From: JAAZPT01 sp034180455
Lineage (GTDB): Bacteria > Bacillota > Clostridia > Christensenellales > Aristaeellaceae
NCBI GenBank assembly: GCA_034180455.1
Contig: JAXFOG010000033.1
Span: 11,642 to 75,641 of the forward strand
DNA length: 64,000 nucleotides
Reading direction: 5' to 3'
In this document: positions 1-7,545 of the stretch, one piece after another
How positions within the stretch are numbered: position 1 is the stretch's first letter
Layout: every line of letters starts with the position of its first letter
Notes under the pieces: generated by a model
Database searches by the model: none
What the model was told of the DNA's origin: nothing
The model's input: only the letters and a program-made list of their open reading frames with translations
Program-made: the position numbers and the translations under genes

Positions 1-600
1 ATTATTGTACTAGAAGCGGAAGGAACATCTGGTTATAGTGGCAAAGTTATTAAAACAGTAAGTATTGGAAATACCACATCGACAGATCCAAAACAAATTA
101 GTGATGTAATGGTAGTTGATAGAGCAAATGCTGGGGATACAATCTCAGTAACTCAAGTATATCCATGGAATGCAACCGTACAATACTATTGGAATTATGA
201 TGGAGTTACAATTAGCAATACTTCAAGCTGTAAGGTTCCAAATGGGTCAGAAAATAAATCAATTGAATTATTGGTTCAGGGAATAGGTCAGTATAAAGGA
301 TCAGTCTATAAAACAATTAAAATAAACGAAGCGACAAAACCTATAGTTCCACCAGCAACTTATTCAATTGTTCTAGATAAAGAAAGCTATAATGTTGGAG
401 ATACTATTCAACCAAGTGTAAATGGTGCAGGTTTATATTATCCAACTTATGATTGGTATATAGATGGATTCCTTGTTAGCTATGCATATTCCTATACCGT
501 AGCTCCAGAAGACTCTGGAAAAACAATAGAAATTAGAGCATCATTTACAGATTCTGACTCAAACAATCAAACTATAATTAAAAAAGTCAATATAAATTAA
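1..600 (+). CDS. C-terminal part of a surface protein with tandem Ig-like repeats (5' end outside window)
   Basis: The reading frame is open from base 1, so this is the last 199 codons of a longer gene rather than a gene starting at the ATG at 109. Two copies of an Ig-like beta-sandwich unit of about 80 residues are visible. Each has a 'GDTI' start, a 'YxWYxDG'-like core and an alternating-hydrophobic end with a KT(V/I)xI-type strand. The first 23 residues are the tail of a third copy. There is no C-terminal anchor motif (LPXTG) or membrane segment, so attachment to the cell must come from the missing part. The composition is rich in Ser, Thr, Asn and Tyr. An extracellular location and adhesin or S-layer-like role are inferred from repeat architecture only; no enzyme motif is visible. 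Confidence 0.6.
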   Translation: MIVLEAEGTSGYSGKVIKTVSIGNTTSTDPKQISDVMVVDRANAGDTISVTQVYPWNATVQYYWNYDGVTISNTSSCKVPNGSENKSIELLVQGIGQYKGSVYKTIKINEATKPIVPPATYSIVLDKESYNVGDTIQPSVNGAGLYYPTYDWYIDGFLVSYAYSYTVAPEDSGKTIEIRASFTDSDSNNQTIIKKVNIN

Positions 601-622
601 AAAGGCTCACTAGAGCCTTTTT
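599..622. terminator. Bidirectional intrinsic terminator
   Basis: A 10-bp stem, AAAAAGGCTC / GAGCCTTTTT, closes a 4-base loop (acta). It has A-runs on one side and T-runs on the other, so it can stop transcription from both directions. It lies between the convergent surface-protein gene and the yczE-like gene, whose stop codon is inside the T-run. Confidence 0.9.
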
Positions 623-1238
623 AATTTGAATACTTGTTTAAAAGTGGAATAGAAAAAGTATTATTAAAATATTGTACTAATGGACCCATAAAAAATGCAG
701 TAATTATTGTACCAACACCAGCAATACCTCCAAGTATTAAACCTGTAACAACACATATAAGATCTGTACCAATTCTACAATATTTAAATGGAGCAAAGTC
801 AATTTTTGCAAGATATAGCGCTATTGCATCGTATGTAGATACACCCATGTCTGCTGTAAAATACAAAGATGACCCAAAACAAAGCCCAATAAATCCTATT
901 GCCATATAAATACATTTAGCAATCATATTGTCAAAAATCAAGTGGTGCACCAAAAACAAGTATGAAAAATCAACAATATATCCTACTAAAAATAAATTTA
1001 TCAATGTTCCTAGACCGATGAATTTTTTGTCTATAATAAACACAACAATCAAAAGTAAAACATTTACAATTACATATAATAATCCAAAATCAATTTTAAA
1101 GGTATTATATAAACCAGACATTAGGCATTGAAATGGGTCAGTTCCGAATTTTGATAGCTTAAAAAAACCAACGCTTATTCCAGAAAATAAAACACCTATT
1201 ATAGCCATTAATATACGTATAAAGCTATTTTTATTCAT
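621..1238 (-). CDS. YczE/YyaS/YitT-family integral membrane protein
   Basis: This 205-residue protein is almost entirely hydrophobic, with about five predicted membrane segments. It carries a 'KFGTDPFQC' sequence after the first segment and 'ADMGVSTYDAIALYLA' near residue 130, both typical of the YczE branch (COG2364). The family's transport or other function is not established. It is the last gene of lspA-rluD-UBA-like-yczE; its ribosome binding site (AGGAGATAGG) lies in the end of the preceding gene and only 1 base separates stop and start. The family call is fairly secure; the function is unknown. Confidence 0.75.
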   Translation of the reverse strand: MNKNSFIRILMAIIGVLFSGISVGFFKLSKFGTDPFQCLMSGLYNTFKIDFGLLYVIVNVLLLIVVFIIDKKFIGLGTLINLFLVGYIVDFSYLFLVHHLIFDNMIAKCIYMAIGFIGLCFGSSLYFTADMGVSTYDAIALYLAKIDFAPFKYCRIGTDLICVVTGLILGGIAGVGTIITAFFMGPLVQYFNNTFSIPLLNKYSN

Positions 1239-1239
1239 C

Positions 1240-1668
1240 CTATCTCCTGTCCAAAAAATAATTTTTTATACCGTTAAAGAAATCATTAATGTTATTTAAT
1301 ACATCGTTAATCGAATCATTAGCTATGAAATTTTCAACTCTATAACTATAATTAAAGAAAAATGAAATAATGAAAACAACAAATGTTAGTTTTGAAAGGA
1401 ATAATATAAAAAACAATACCAATATTAATGGAATTGAAAAAAGCTTTTCTGACTGCCTGTATACTACAAGCGATGGTTTTAGTAGTTTTTCTAAAACTTT
1501 TTGTTGAACTTCATTTGTATTTAGATCATATTCAAAATTATTGTTTTGATTTAGATTTTTAATGGCTTTTACAAAATCCCAATCATATAGCTCTAAGGCT
1601 TTAATAGCTGACTGCCTGGAGACTTCTGCTATCTCCATTACATAATTTATCTTTTCATCTTTTTTCAT
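1240..1668 (-). CDS. Small membrane protein with N-terminal UBA-like (DUF4342-type) domain
   Basis: Residues 1-40 resemble the three-helix UBA/TS-N fold seen in DUF4342 proteins: 'VMEIAEVSRQSAIKALELYDWDFVKAIKNL' can be read as helix-turn-helix-turn-helix, given here in outline. Residues 75-105 form one long or two short membrane segments, followed by a polar tail with amphipathic character. The length (142 aa) fits that family. A role in binding a nascent or membrane partner has been suggested by analogy with EF-Ts but is not shown. The AGGAGA ribosome binding site overlaps the rluD stop, so the gene is probably translated from the lspA-rluD transcript. Confidence 0.6.
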   Translation of the reverse strand: MKKDEKINYVMEIAEVSRQSAIKALELYDWDFVKAIKNLNQNNNFEYDLNTNEVQQKVLEKLLKPSLVVYRQSEKLFSIPLILVLFFILFLSKLTFVVFIISFFFNYSYRVENFIANDSINDVLNNINDFFNGIKNYFLDRR

Positions 1669-1676
1669 ATTCTCTC

Positions 1677-2621
1677 CTAAATAAGATATTTATTATTTTT
1701 TAAAACATTTATAATGTCTTCATATGAATATCCGTACTTGATTATACCACATACGAAATCATTGGGAACACTCGCTATTAAATCCATTTCTTTATTTGCA
1801 ATAGGATGGCTGAATATCATTCTGTATGCATGTAGCATTAGTCGGGTATCAGATTTTTTATGCCCATAAACTTTATCACCAACTATAGGATGATTGATAT
1901 ATTGCATATGCACTCTTATCTGATGAGTTCGACCAGTGATTATTCGAATTAATAGTAGCGTAGTATTTTTGCTTTCAGCAATTTTAAGCCAATGAGTCTC
2001 AGCGTATCTTCCATCAGGATCCACTGCCATTTTTTTACGGTTCCTCTTATCTCTAGCTATTGGAAAAATAACTTTTCCTTCATCATCTTTTAATACACCA
2101 TAAACCAAAGCAATATAATATTTTTTAACCATGTGTTCTTTTATTAATCTTGCCATACTCAAATGAGAAGAATTGTTTTTTGCAACGATTATTATCCCAG
2201 AGGTATCTTTATCTAGCCTGTGAACTATTCCAGGTCTTTCTTCACCGTTTATTGATGAGAGATTTTGTTCATGATATAAAAGAGCATTTACAAGCGTACC
2301 ACTTTTTAAGTGATTAGCTGGATGAACGACCATGCCACATTCTTTGTTAACAGCTAATATGTTTTCATCTTCATAAATGACATTGATCTTTAAATCTTCG
2401 GGTAAAATTGTATCGTCTTCTTTTGAGGGTATAAGTAATGTTATATTATTATTAGGGGTGACAATAAAAGATGGCTTTTTTATTTGCTGTTTATCTATAT
2501 ATAGATTTCCATTTTTAATAAGCTTATTTATGAACGAGCGGCTCATATTTAGTTCACTGCTACATACTATATCCACTCTAGATTCATATGAACTTTTTAA
2601 ATTTTGTTCAGTATATTTCAT
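1677..2621 (-). CDS. rluD: RluA/RluD-family large-subunit rRNA pseudouridine synthase
   Basis: The enzyme isomerises uridine to pseudouridine in 23S rRNA. An S4 RNA-binding domain covers about residues 15-70 and the catalytic domain follows. The signature HRLDKDTSG is at 134-142, with Asp137 as the catalytic aspartate; GRTHQIRVHM lies near residue 230. The 314-residue length is typical. The start codon overlaps the lspA stop as ATGA, which implies translational coupling. lspA-rluD is a conserved gene pair in Bacillota. The exact target uridines cannot be told from sequence; rluD is used in the family sense. Confidence 0.9.
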   Translation of the reverse strand: MKYTEQNLKSSYESRVDIVCSSELNMSRSFINKLIKNGNLYIDKQQIKKPSFIVTPNNNITLLIPSKEDDTILPEDLKINVIYEDENILAVNKECGMVVHPANHLKSGTLVNALLYHEQNLSSINGEERPGIVHRLDKDTSGIIIVAKNNSSHLSMARLIKEHMVKKYYIALVYGVLKDDEGKVIFPIARDKRNRKKMAVDPDGRYAETHWLKIAESKNTTLLLIRIITGRTHQIRVHMQYINHPIVGDKVYGHKKSDTRLMLHAYRMIFSHPIANKEMDLIASVPNDFVCGIIKYGYSYEDIINVLKNNKYLI

Positions 2622-3061
2622 ACTAATTCATCCCTTAATATAAGTTTAAATGCAACAAATAAGCTAGATACAAAAATCATAATATCGGATAAATTACAAA
2701 CAAAAAAAGGGATAAGTGGAAAAAATATCATATCTATAACGTATCCTATAAAAACTCTATCAAAAAGATTTCCCAAGAAAGATCCGATAATAACCATGAA
2801 AGCTAGATTAAAATGTTTATTATTGATTTTTCTAAAAATACCATATAAAAATATAATTAACACTATTGGGACAATGACAGTAAGTAGAATATTATTTTTG
2901 AATAATCCAAAAGAAATACCATAATTTTCTACATATTTTAATGAAAATACATGAGGAATTACGACAAATTCATTTATAATAGTTTCTTTATTTAACAAAG
3001 CGATGTATTTTACTATTCTATCAGCAAAAAATGATAGTCCAATTAATAATATTTTTTTCAA
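2618..3061 (-). CDS. lspA: Lipoprotein signal peptidase (signal peptidase II)
   Basis: This membrane aspartyl protease removes signal peptides from lipid-modified prolipoproteins. Four membrane segments are visible. The family motifs are present: ADRIVKY (Asp14), VENYGISFG (Asn46, Gly48), GNLFDR (Asn98, Arg102), and the catalytic pair Asp110 (VIDM) and Asp126 (NLSD). At 147 residues it is slightly short but complete. Translation starts at TTG (3061), chosen because GAGGTG sits 5 bases upstream and no ATG is available. It is first in its operon, behind a promoter at 3079-3107. Confidence 0.92.
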   Translation of the reverse strand: MKKILLIGLSFFADRIVKYIALLNKETIINEFVVIPHVFSLKYVENYGISFGLFKNNILLTVIVPIVLIIFLYGIFRKINNKHFNLAFMVIIGSFLGNLFDRVFIGYVIDMIFFPLIPFFVCNLSDIMIFVSSLFVAFKLILRDELV

Positions 3062-3078
3062 GTTAACACCTCAATTGA

Positions 3079-3107
3079 ATTTTATCAAAATTAAAATTTA
3101 TTTGCAA
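3079..3107 (-). promoter_or_regulatory. SigA-type promoter of the lspA operon
   Basis: On the minus strand the sequence reads TTGCAA, 17-base spacer, TAAAAT, with an extended -10 TG one base upstream. It lies about 20 bases before the lspA start and runs back-to-back with the thiT promoter at 3114-3142. Confidence 0.65.
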
Positions 3108-3113
3108 AGTTTA

Positions 3114-3142
3114 TTGACTAATCAGTTTTATGATGGTATTGT
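3114..3142 (+). promoter_or_regulatory. SigA-type promoter for the TPP riboswitch and thiT
   Basis: TTGACT at 3114-3119, a 17-base spacer and TATTGT at 3137-3142. The expected start site near 3149 coincides with the first bases of the TPP aptamer, which supports the call. Confidence 0.65.
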
Positions 3143-3148
3143 ATATGT

Positions 3149-3226
3149 ATCAGGGGTGCTTAATTGCTGAGACAAGTTTTTGCTTGAACCCTTAACCTGA
3201 TCCAGATAATGCTGGCGTAGGAAGTT
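3149..3226 (+). promoter_or_regulatory. TPP (THI-box) riboswitch aptamer
   Basis: The conserved THI-box blocks are in the right order: CAGGGGTGC, then GCTGAGA, then ACCCTTAACCTGATC, then GATAATGCTGGCGTAGGAAG. The aptamer senses thiamine pyrophosphate. It is followed by a terminator-like hairpin and then the thiT start, so high TPP should switch thiT off. The placement before a thiamine transporter gene is the usual one. Confidence 0.95.
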
Positions 3227-3229
3227 TTT

Positions 3230-3261
3230 TATTGCGCTGGCACTATCGTTCAGCGTAATTT
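3230..3261 (+). terminator. Riboswitch expression-platform terminator
   Basis: ATTGCGCTG pairs with CAGCGTAAT (one G-U pair) across an 11-base loop and is followed directly by a T-run, then by the thiT GGAGG. The position between aptamer and start codon indicates transcription attenuation. The alternative antiterminator pairing was not worked out. Confidence 0.7.
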
Positions 3262-3276
3262 TTATTGGAGGAAAAC

Positions 3277-3846
3277 ATGGATAAGACAAAGAGATTAGCA
3301 GAGAGTGCAATTTTAATTGCAATCGGAACAGTTTTAAGCTTTATTAAGTTTGAATCATTTTGGGTAAAGGGTGGAAGCATTACTCTTGCATCTACTCTTC
3401 CATTGGTACTAATATCATACCGTTATGGAGTAAAATGGGGCGCATTTTCTGCGTTCGTATATTCACTGATTCAAGCGCTTCTAGGAGCTCAAAACTTTGG
3501 ATACGCTCCTACATTTATAGTTTGGGTAGGAATTTTATTATTTGACTACATTTTACCATTTACAGGGATTGGTATGTCTTCTTTATTTAAAAATATATCT
3601 AGCAATAAGCGTATATCAATAATTATCAGTATTTTTATTACATATTTCTTTAGATTTGCTTGTCATACATTTTCGGGTTGGATTGTATGGGGAAGCATTT
3701 ATCAAAATGTTGGCTGGGAAGCATTTACATTTTCTTTTGGTTACAATGGTGCTTATATGCTGCCAGAATTTATCATTAGCGCACTTGTTGTTGCTATAAG
3801 CTATAAGAGTATTGAAAAATATTGGCAAAGTTGTATTGTTAAGTAA
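3277..3846 (+). CDS. thiT: ThiT, thiamine-specific S component of an ECF transporter
   Basis: The 189-residue protein has about six membrane segments and binds thiamine with high affinity for uptake by an ECF module. 'GGSITLASTLPLVLISYRYG' near residue 35 and 'FACHTFSGWIVWG' near residue 135 are ThiT signatures; the conserved Trp and His side chains line the thiamine pocket in known structures. The start is the ATG at 3277, 5 bases after GGAGG, rather than the in-frame TTG 12 bases upstream. The TPP riboswitch ahead of it agrees with the substrate. The ATPase and T-component genes are not in this window. Confidence 0.93.
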   Translation: MDKTKRLAESAILIAIGTVLSFIKFESFWVKGGSITLASTLPLVLISYRYGVKWGAFSAFVYSLIQALLGAQNFGYAPTFIVWVGILLFDYILPFTGIGMSSLFKNISSNKRISIIISIFITYFFRFACHTFSGWIVWGSIYQNVGWEAFTFSFGYNGAYMLPEFIISALVVAISYKSIEKYWQSCIVK

Positions 3847-4004
3847 ACATTTAAGTTAATTTATTTACCACAAAGGTTGATCTTCAATTTGTACTTTTTT
3901 TACTAAAAGACTTTATTTTTTATCAAATAAATGATAGAATACCCATAGTTTATAAAAAACGACACAAACATTGTGAAGTTTTTGTACAATATAGGAGGAT
4001 ATTT

Positions 4005-6074
4005 ATGGCAGACTATAAGACCGCCACAATTAGGAATGTAGCATTCCTTGGCCATGGTGGCAATGGAAAAACAACCTTAGCTGAAAGTTTACTTTTTGTT
4101 TCAAATGCTTTAGATCGTCAAGGCAAGATTGAAGACGGAACGACAGTATCCGATTATGAGCCGGAAGAAATTAAACGTAAAATATCTATTAGTGCAGCAA
4201 TAGCTCCAGTTGAATGGAAACAAAATAAAATCAATATTATTGATGTTCCCGGCTATTTTGACTTTGTAGGAGAGTCTGTTGGTGCGTTAAGAGTTTGCAC
4301 AACTGCTGCAATCGTAATGAGTGCTCCTAACGGTATAGAAGTTGGTACAGAAAAAGCTTGGGAAGCAGCTGAAAATAACGGTAAGATTATTATAGTAAAC
4401 CAAATGGATAAAGAACATGCTGATTTCGATAAGTGTGTTGAAGATCTTCGTGCAATGTTTGGTTCAAGCGTAGTTCCAATTATTTTGCCAATAGGTGCTG
4501 GAAATGAGTTTAGTGGGGTAGTAGATCTTCTACATAATAAAGCATATAAAGTTAATGGGAAAAAACGCGAAGAAATTGAATTCCCAATTGATATGCAAGA
4601 ACGTATGAATGCTATTAAAGAGGAAATTACCGAAGCTGTTGCAAGTACTTCAGAAGATTTAATGGAAAAATATTTTGAAGAAGGCGAGCTATCAGGTGAG
4701 GAAATTACTAATGGCATAAAACACGGTATGTTGGATGGAACAATAGTACCTGTAGTCCCATGCTCAGCAATTACTGGAGTAGGACTGCAGACACTTCTTG
4801 ATATTTTAGTAAAATACATGCCATCTTCTGCTGGTAAAGAATTTGAAGGCGTTAACGAAAAAGGAGAGCCGACTTCACGTAAATGTGATCCTGATGCACC
4901 AACATCTGTATTTATTTTTAAAACAATTGCAGACCCATTTGTTGGAAAGCTTTCACTCTTTAAAGTTATGTCTGGAAAAGTTACTGGAAATACTACTCTT
5001 TATAATGCAAATGTTGGAAAGAGTGAAAAGATTACAAGCATATTCACATTGCTTGGTAAAAAGCAAAAAAACGTTCAAGAGCTTTATGCTGGAGATATTG
5101 GTGCATTTTCAAAGCTGCAGTTTTCAGGTACTGGTGATACATTGTGTGAAGAAGGCAATATAATTAAGTATCCTGAATTGATATTTCCTGAACCATGTTA
5201 TAGTAGAGCTGTATATACAACAAAGCAAGGTGATGAAGATAAAGTTTTTGGTGGTCTTTACAAGCTTGCAGACGAAGATAAAACAATAAATATCGAAAAG
5301 AATACTGAGACAACTGAAACTATCATATCTGGACAAGGATCAATGCACCTTGATGTTATAAAACAAAGACTTAAGGATAAGTTTGGCGTAGATGCAAACT
5401 TTACTGAGCCAAAGATTCCATATAGAGAGTCTATTAGAAAAACTGTTTCATGCCAAGGAAGACATAAAAAGCAGTCTGGTGGTCATGGTCAGTTTGGTGA
5501 TGTTTGGATTGAGTTTTCTCCTCTTGAGGATAGGTCAATTGATCTTGAATTTGAAGATGCTGTTGTAGGTGGAGCTGTTCCTCGTAATTTTATTCCATCA
5601 GTTGAAAAGGGATTAAGAGAAAATATTAAGCATGGTGTTCTTGCTGGTTATCCAATGTATGGATTAAAGGCTAAACTTTATGATGGATCATATCATCCAG
5701 TTGACTCTTCAGAAATGGCCTTTAAAACTGCAGCGCGCATTGCATATAAGAAAGGCTGTAAAGATGCTTCTCCTGTAATTTTAGAGCCAGTAATGTCTGT
5801 AACTATCCTAGTACCTAATGATTATACAGGCGATGTAATGGGTGATTTAAATAAGAGACGTGGAAGAATAATGGGAATGAATCAGCTTCATAACAAGCAA
5901 GAACTTATAGCTGAAGTCCCATTAGCAGAAATGTCACAATATGCAACTGACTTGCGTTCTATGACACAAGCGAGAGGTTCCTTCTCAATGAAGTTTGAAA
6001 GATATGAAGAAGTTCCTCAAAATGAAGCCCAAAAGATAATCGACGCAGCAGTGCTTGAGGAAGAAGAAGAATAA
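4005..6074 (+). CDS. Divergent elongation factor G paralogue (EF-G2-like GTPase)
   Basis: The 689-residue protein has the five-domain EF-G layout, with the GTPase domain at the N-terminus. Its P-loop is GHGGNGKT (16-23) instead of the canonical AHIDAGKT. The G3 motif is DVPGYFDF, with Tyr where EF-G has the catalytic-loop His, and the G4 motif is NQMD (132-135) instead of NKMD. These differences place it in the EF-G2 type paralogue group, not the main translocase. Paralogues of this kind bind GTP and the ribosome, but their role is not settled. It starts after an AGGAGG and ends at a strong terminator, so it is probably a single-gene unit. The main fusA is not in the window. Confidence 0.85.
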   Translation: MADYKTATIRNVAFLGHGGNGKTTLAESLLFVSNALDRQGKIEDGTTVSDYEPEEIKRKISISAAIAPVEWKQNKINIIDVPGYFDFVGESVGALRVCTTAAIVMSAPNGIEVGTEKAWEAAENNGKIIIVNQMDKEHADFDKCVEDLRAMFGSSVVPIILPIGAGNEFSGVVDLLHNKAYKVNGKKREEIEFPIDMQERMNAIKEEITEAVASTSEDLMEKYFEEGELSGEEITNGIKHGMLDGTIVPVVPCSAITGVGLQTLLDILVKYMPSSAGKEFEGVNEKGEPTSRKCDPDAPTSVFIFKTIADPFVGKLSLFKVMSGKVTGNTTLYNANVGKSEKITSIFTLLGKKQKNVQELYAGDIGAFSKLQFSGTGDTLCEEGNIIKYPELIFPEPCYSRAVYTTKQGDEDKVFGGLYKLADEDKTINIEKNTETTETIISGQGSMHLDVIKQRLKDKFGVDANFTEPKIPYRESIRKTVSCQGRHKKQSGGHGQFGDVWIEFSPLEDRSIDLEFEDAVVGGAVPRNFIPSVEKGLRENIKHGVLAGYPMYGLKAKLYDGSYHPVDSSEMAFKTAARIAYKKGCKDASPVILEPVMSVTILVPNDYTGDVMGDLNKRRGRIMGMNQLHNKQELIAEVPLAEMSQYATDLRSMTQARGSFSMKFERYEEVPQNEAQKIIDAAVLEEEEE

Positions 6075-6078
6075 TATT

Positions 6079-6106
6079 AAAAATGTAGCCGAAAGGCTAC
6101 ATTTTT
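6079..6106. terminator. Bidirectional intrinsic terminator
   Basis: A 12-bp perfect stem, AAAAATGTAGCC / GGCTACATTTTT, with a GAAA tetraloop. It separates the convergent EF-G-like and glycosyltransferase genes; the latter's stop codon is inside the stem. Confidence 0.93.
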
Positions 6107-7173
6107 AATGCTTCTAAAGTATTCTTTACAACTATATTCTTATCAAATTTTTTCTCAATATGATTTCTTGACTCAATACCCATTTCTTGCTTTTCAGCTA
6201 ATGGCAATTCAATAAATTTTTTCATAACTTCATATAGATTATTAAAGTTTTGTTTCTCACATAAATAACCAGTTACTCCATCGATTACTGCTTCTTTGCA
6301 GCCATGAATATTACTGGTGATTATAGGCCTTGCACACGCGGCAGATTCAAGATTTGTGTTTGCCATACCTTCATGCCATGATGGCAGTATAAAACAATGA
6401 CAGTCTCTTATATATGGAATAATGTTTTTTTGATATCCGTGGTATTTAAACCAATTGTTCTGAGATAACTCATTAAATTTATTTATATAGTTTTCTTCAA
6501 ACTCTCCTAGAATATTTAATTCAAATACATATCCATTTTTGTTTAACATTTTAGCAGCTTCAATTAGCTCGTTAATACCTTTTTCTTTCATAATTCTAGC
6601 AATAAAAAGAAAATTTGTCTTTTTTTCTTGAGGATATGGGAGTGGAGAGTAATCAGATAGATTTACACCAGCACCATTTAGAAGTACGCTTTGATTTGAT
6701 TTAATTATTTTATTATTGATAAAAAAATCTTTATTTTCGATGTTTTCAAAAAATACAACTTCTGATTGTTTTAATGCAAATCTATACATTCTTATTACTA
6801 ATGCTTTTAGAAAAGTATTATAAAATGTACTTCCAAGACCGGGAATATTTGATGCATATCTAACTTTAAGAAGTCTTGCACATACTCCTCCATAAATATT
6901 TGGCTTTATAGTATATGTTATTATTAGATCTGGATTAGTGGCCTTAATTATTTTATAATAATGGAAAATTAACTGAATATCTTTTAAAGGGTTTAGGCTC
7001 CTTCTTGAAAGCTTTGTTTTTATCATTTTACAGCCAATATTTTCAAAATAATCAAAATATTGATCTTCTGGCATTGAAACAATAATTTCATTTTTTTCAA
7101 GAAGTTTATTAATAAACTCTTTTCTAAAATTATATAGGCTGGGTGCATGATTAGTCAGAATTAAGATTTTCAT
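6097..7173 (-). CDS. Family 4 glycosyltransferase
   Basis: This 358-residue GT-B protein has an N-terminal Rossmann domain starting MKILILTNHAPSLYNFR, close to the PglA/CapM/WbpY-like group that transfers amino sugars in glycan or capsule assembly. The C-terminal half has the nucleotide-sugar binding region 'EGMANTNLESAACARP' with the E-x7-E pattern of retaining GT4 enzymes. No signal peptide or membrane segment is seen, so it is cytoplasmic or membrane-associated. It stands alone, with no other glycan genes beside it, so donor and acceptor cannot be predicted. It has its own extended -10 promoter. Confidence 0.82.
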   Translation of the reverse strand: MKILILTNHAPSLYNFRKEFINKLLEKNEIIVSMPEDQYFDYFENIGCKMIKTKLSRRSLNPLKDIQLIFHYYKIIKATNPDLIITYTIKPNIYGGVCARLLKVRYASNIPGLGSTFYNTFLKALVIRMYRFALKQSEVVFFENIENKDFFINNKIIKSNQSVLLNGAGVNLSDYSPLPYPQEKKTNFLFIARIMKEKGINELIEAAKMLNKNGYVFELNILGEFEENYINKFNELSQNNWFKYHGYQKNIIPYIRDCHCFILPSWHEGMANTNLESAACARPIITSNIHGCKEAVIDGVTGYLCEKQNFNNLYEVMKKFIELPLAEKQEMGIESRNHIEKKFDKNIVVKNTLEALKM

Positions 7174-7201
7174 AATTGCTCCTTATAATAATCATCATAT
7201 A

Positions 7202-7210
7202 ATTATATCA
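7202..7210 (-). promoter_or_regulatory. Extended -10 promoter of the glycosyltransferase gene
   Basis: The minus strand reads TGATATAAT, a perfect extended -10, about 30 bases before the start codon. No good -35 hexamer is seen. The rest of 7174-7370 is AT-rich with no open frame. Confidence 0.45.
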
Positions 7211-7332
7211 TAGAAAATATATTAAATAATAGTATAAATAATTTAGTTTAAAATTCCTTGGCATATAATTAAAATCTTTTAACCTTCTATATAATAAAAT
7301 ATCAGCTATTATATAAAGGAACAATAAAAAGA

Positions 7333-7366
7333 AAAATGCTTAAAAACCTTTGTTTTAAAGCATTTT
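7333..7366 (-). terminator. Terminator behind tRNA-Thr
   Basis: A hairpin of 9 + 5 bp with one mismatch (AAAATGCTT... / ...AAGCATTTT) lies 4 bases past the tRNA 3' end and continues into T-rich sequence on the minus strand. Confidence 0.75.
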
Positions 7367-7370
7367 ATAA

Positions 7371-7446
<76 letters not shown>

Positions 7447-7545
7447 AAATAACCTAATGAATATTAGCATATAAATTATTTAATGTCAAATAAATCATTG
7501 AATATTATAAATAAAATTGTTAACATATAAAGTGAGGTGAATTTA

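Noticed and set aside
3847..4004. A clear promoter for the EF-G-like gene
   Set aside because: TAGAAT and TACAAT hexamers are present, but none has a -35 box at the right spacing that I would defend.
4253..4819. Minus-strand open frame of 188 codons
   Set aside because: It is antisense to the EF-G-like gene, has no binding site and resembles no protein family.
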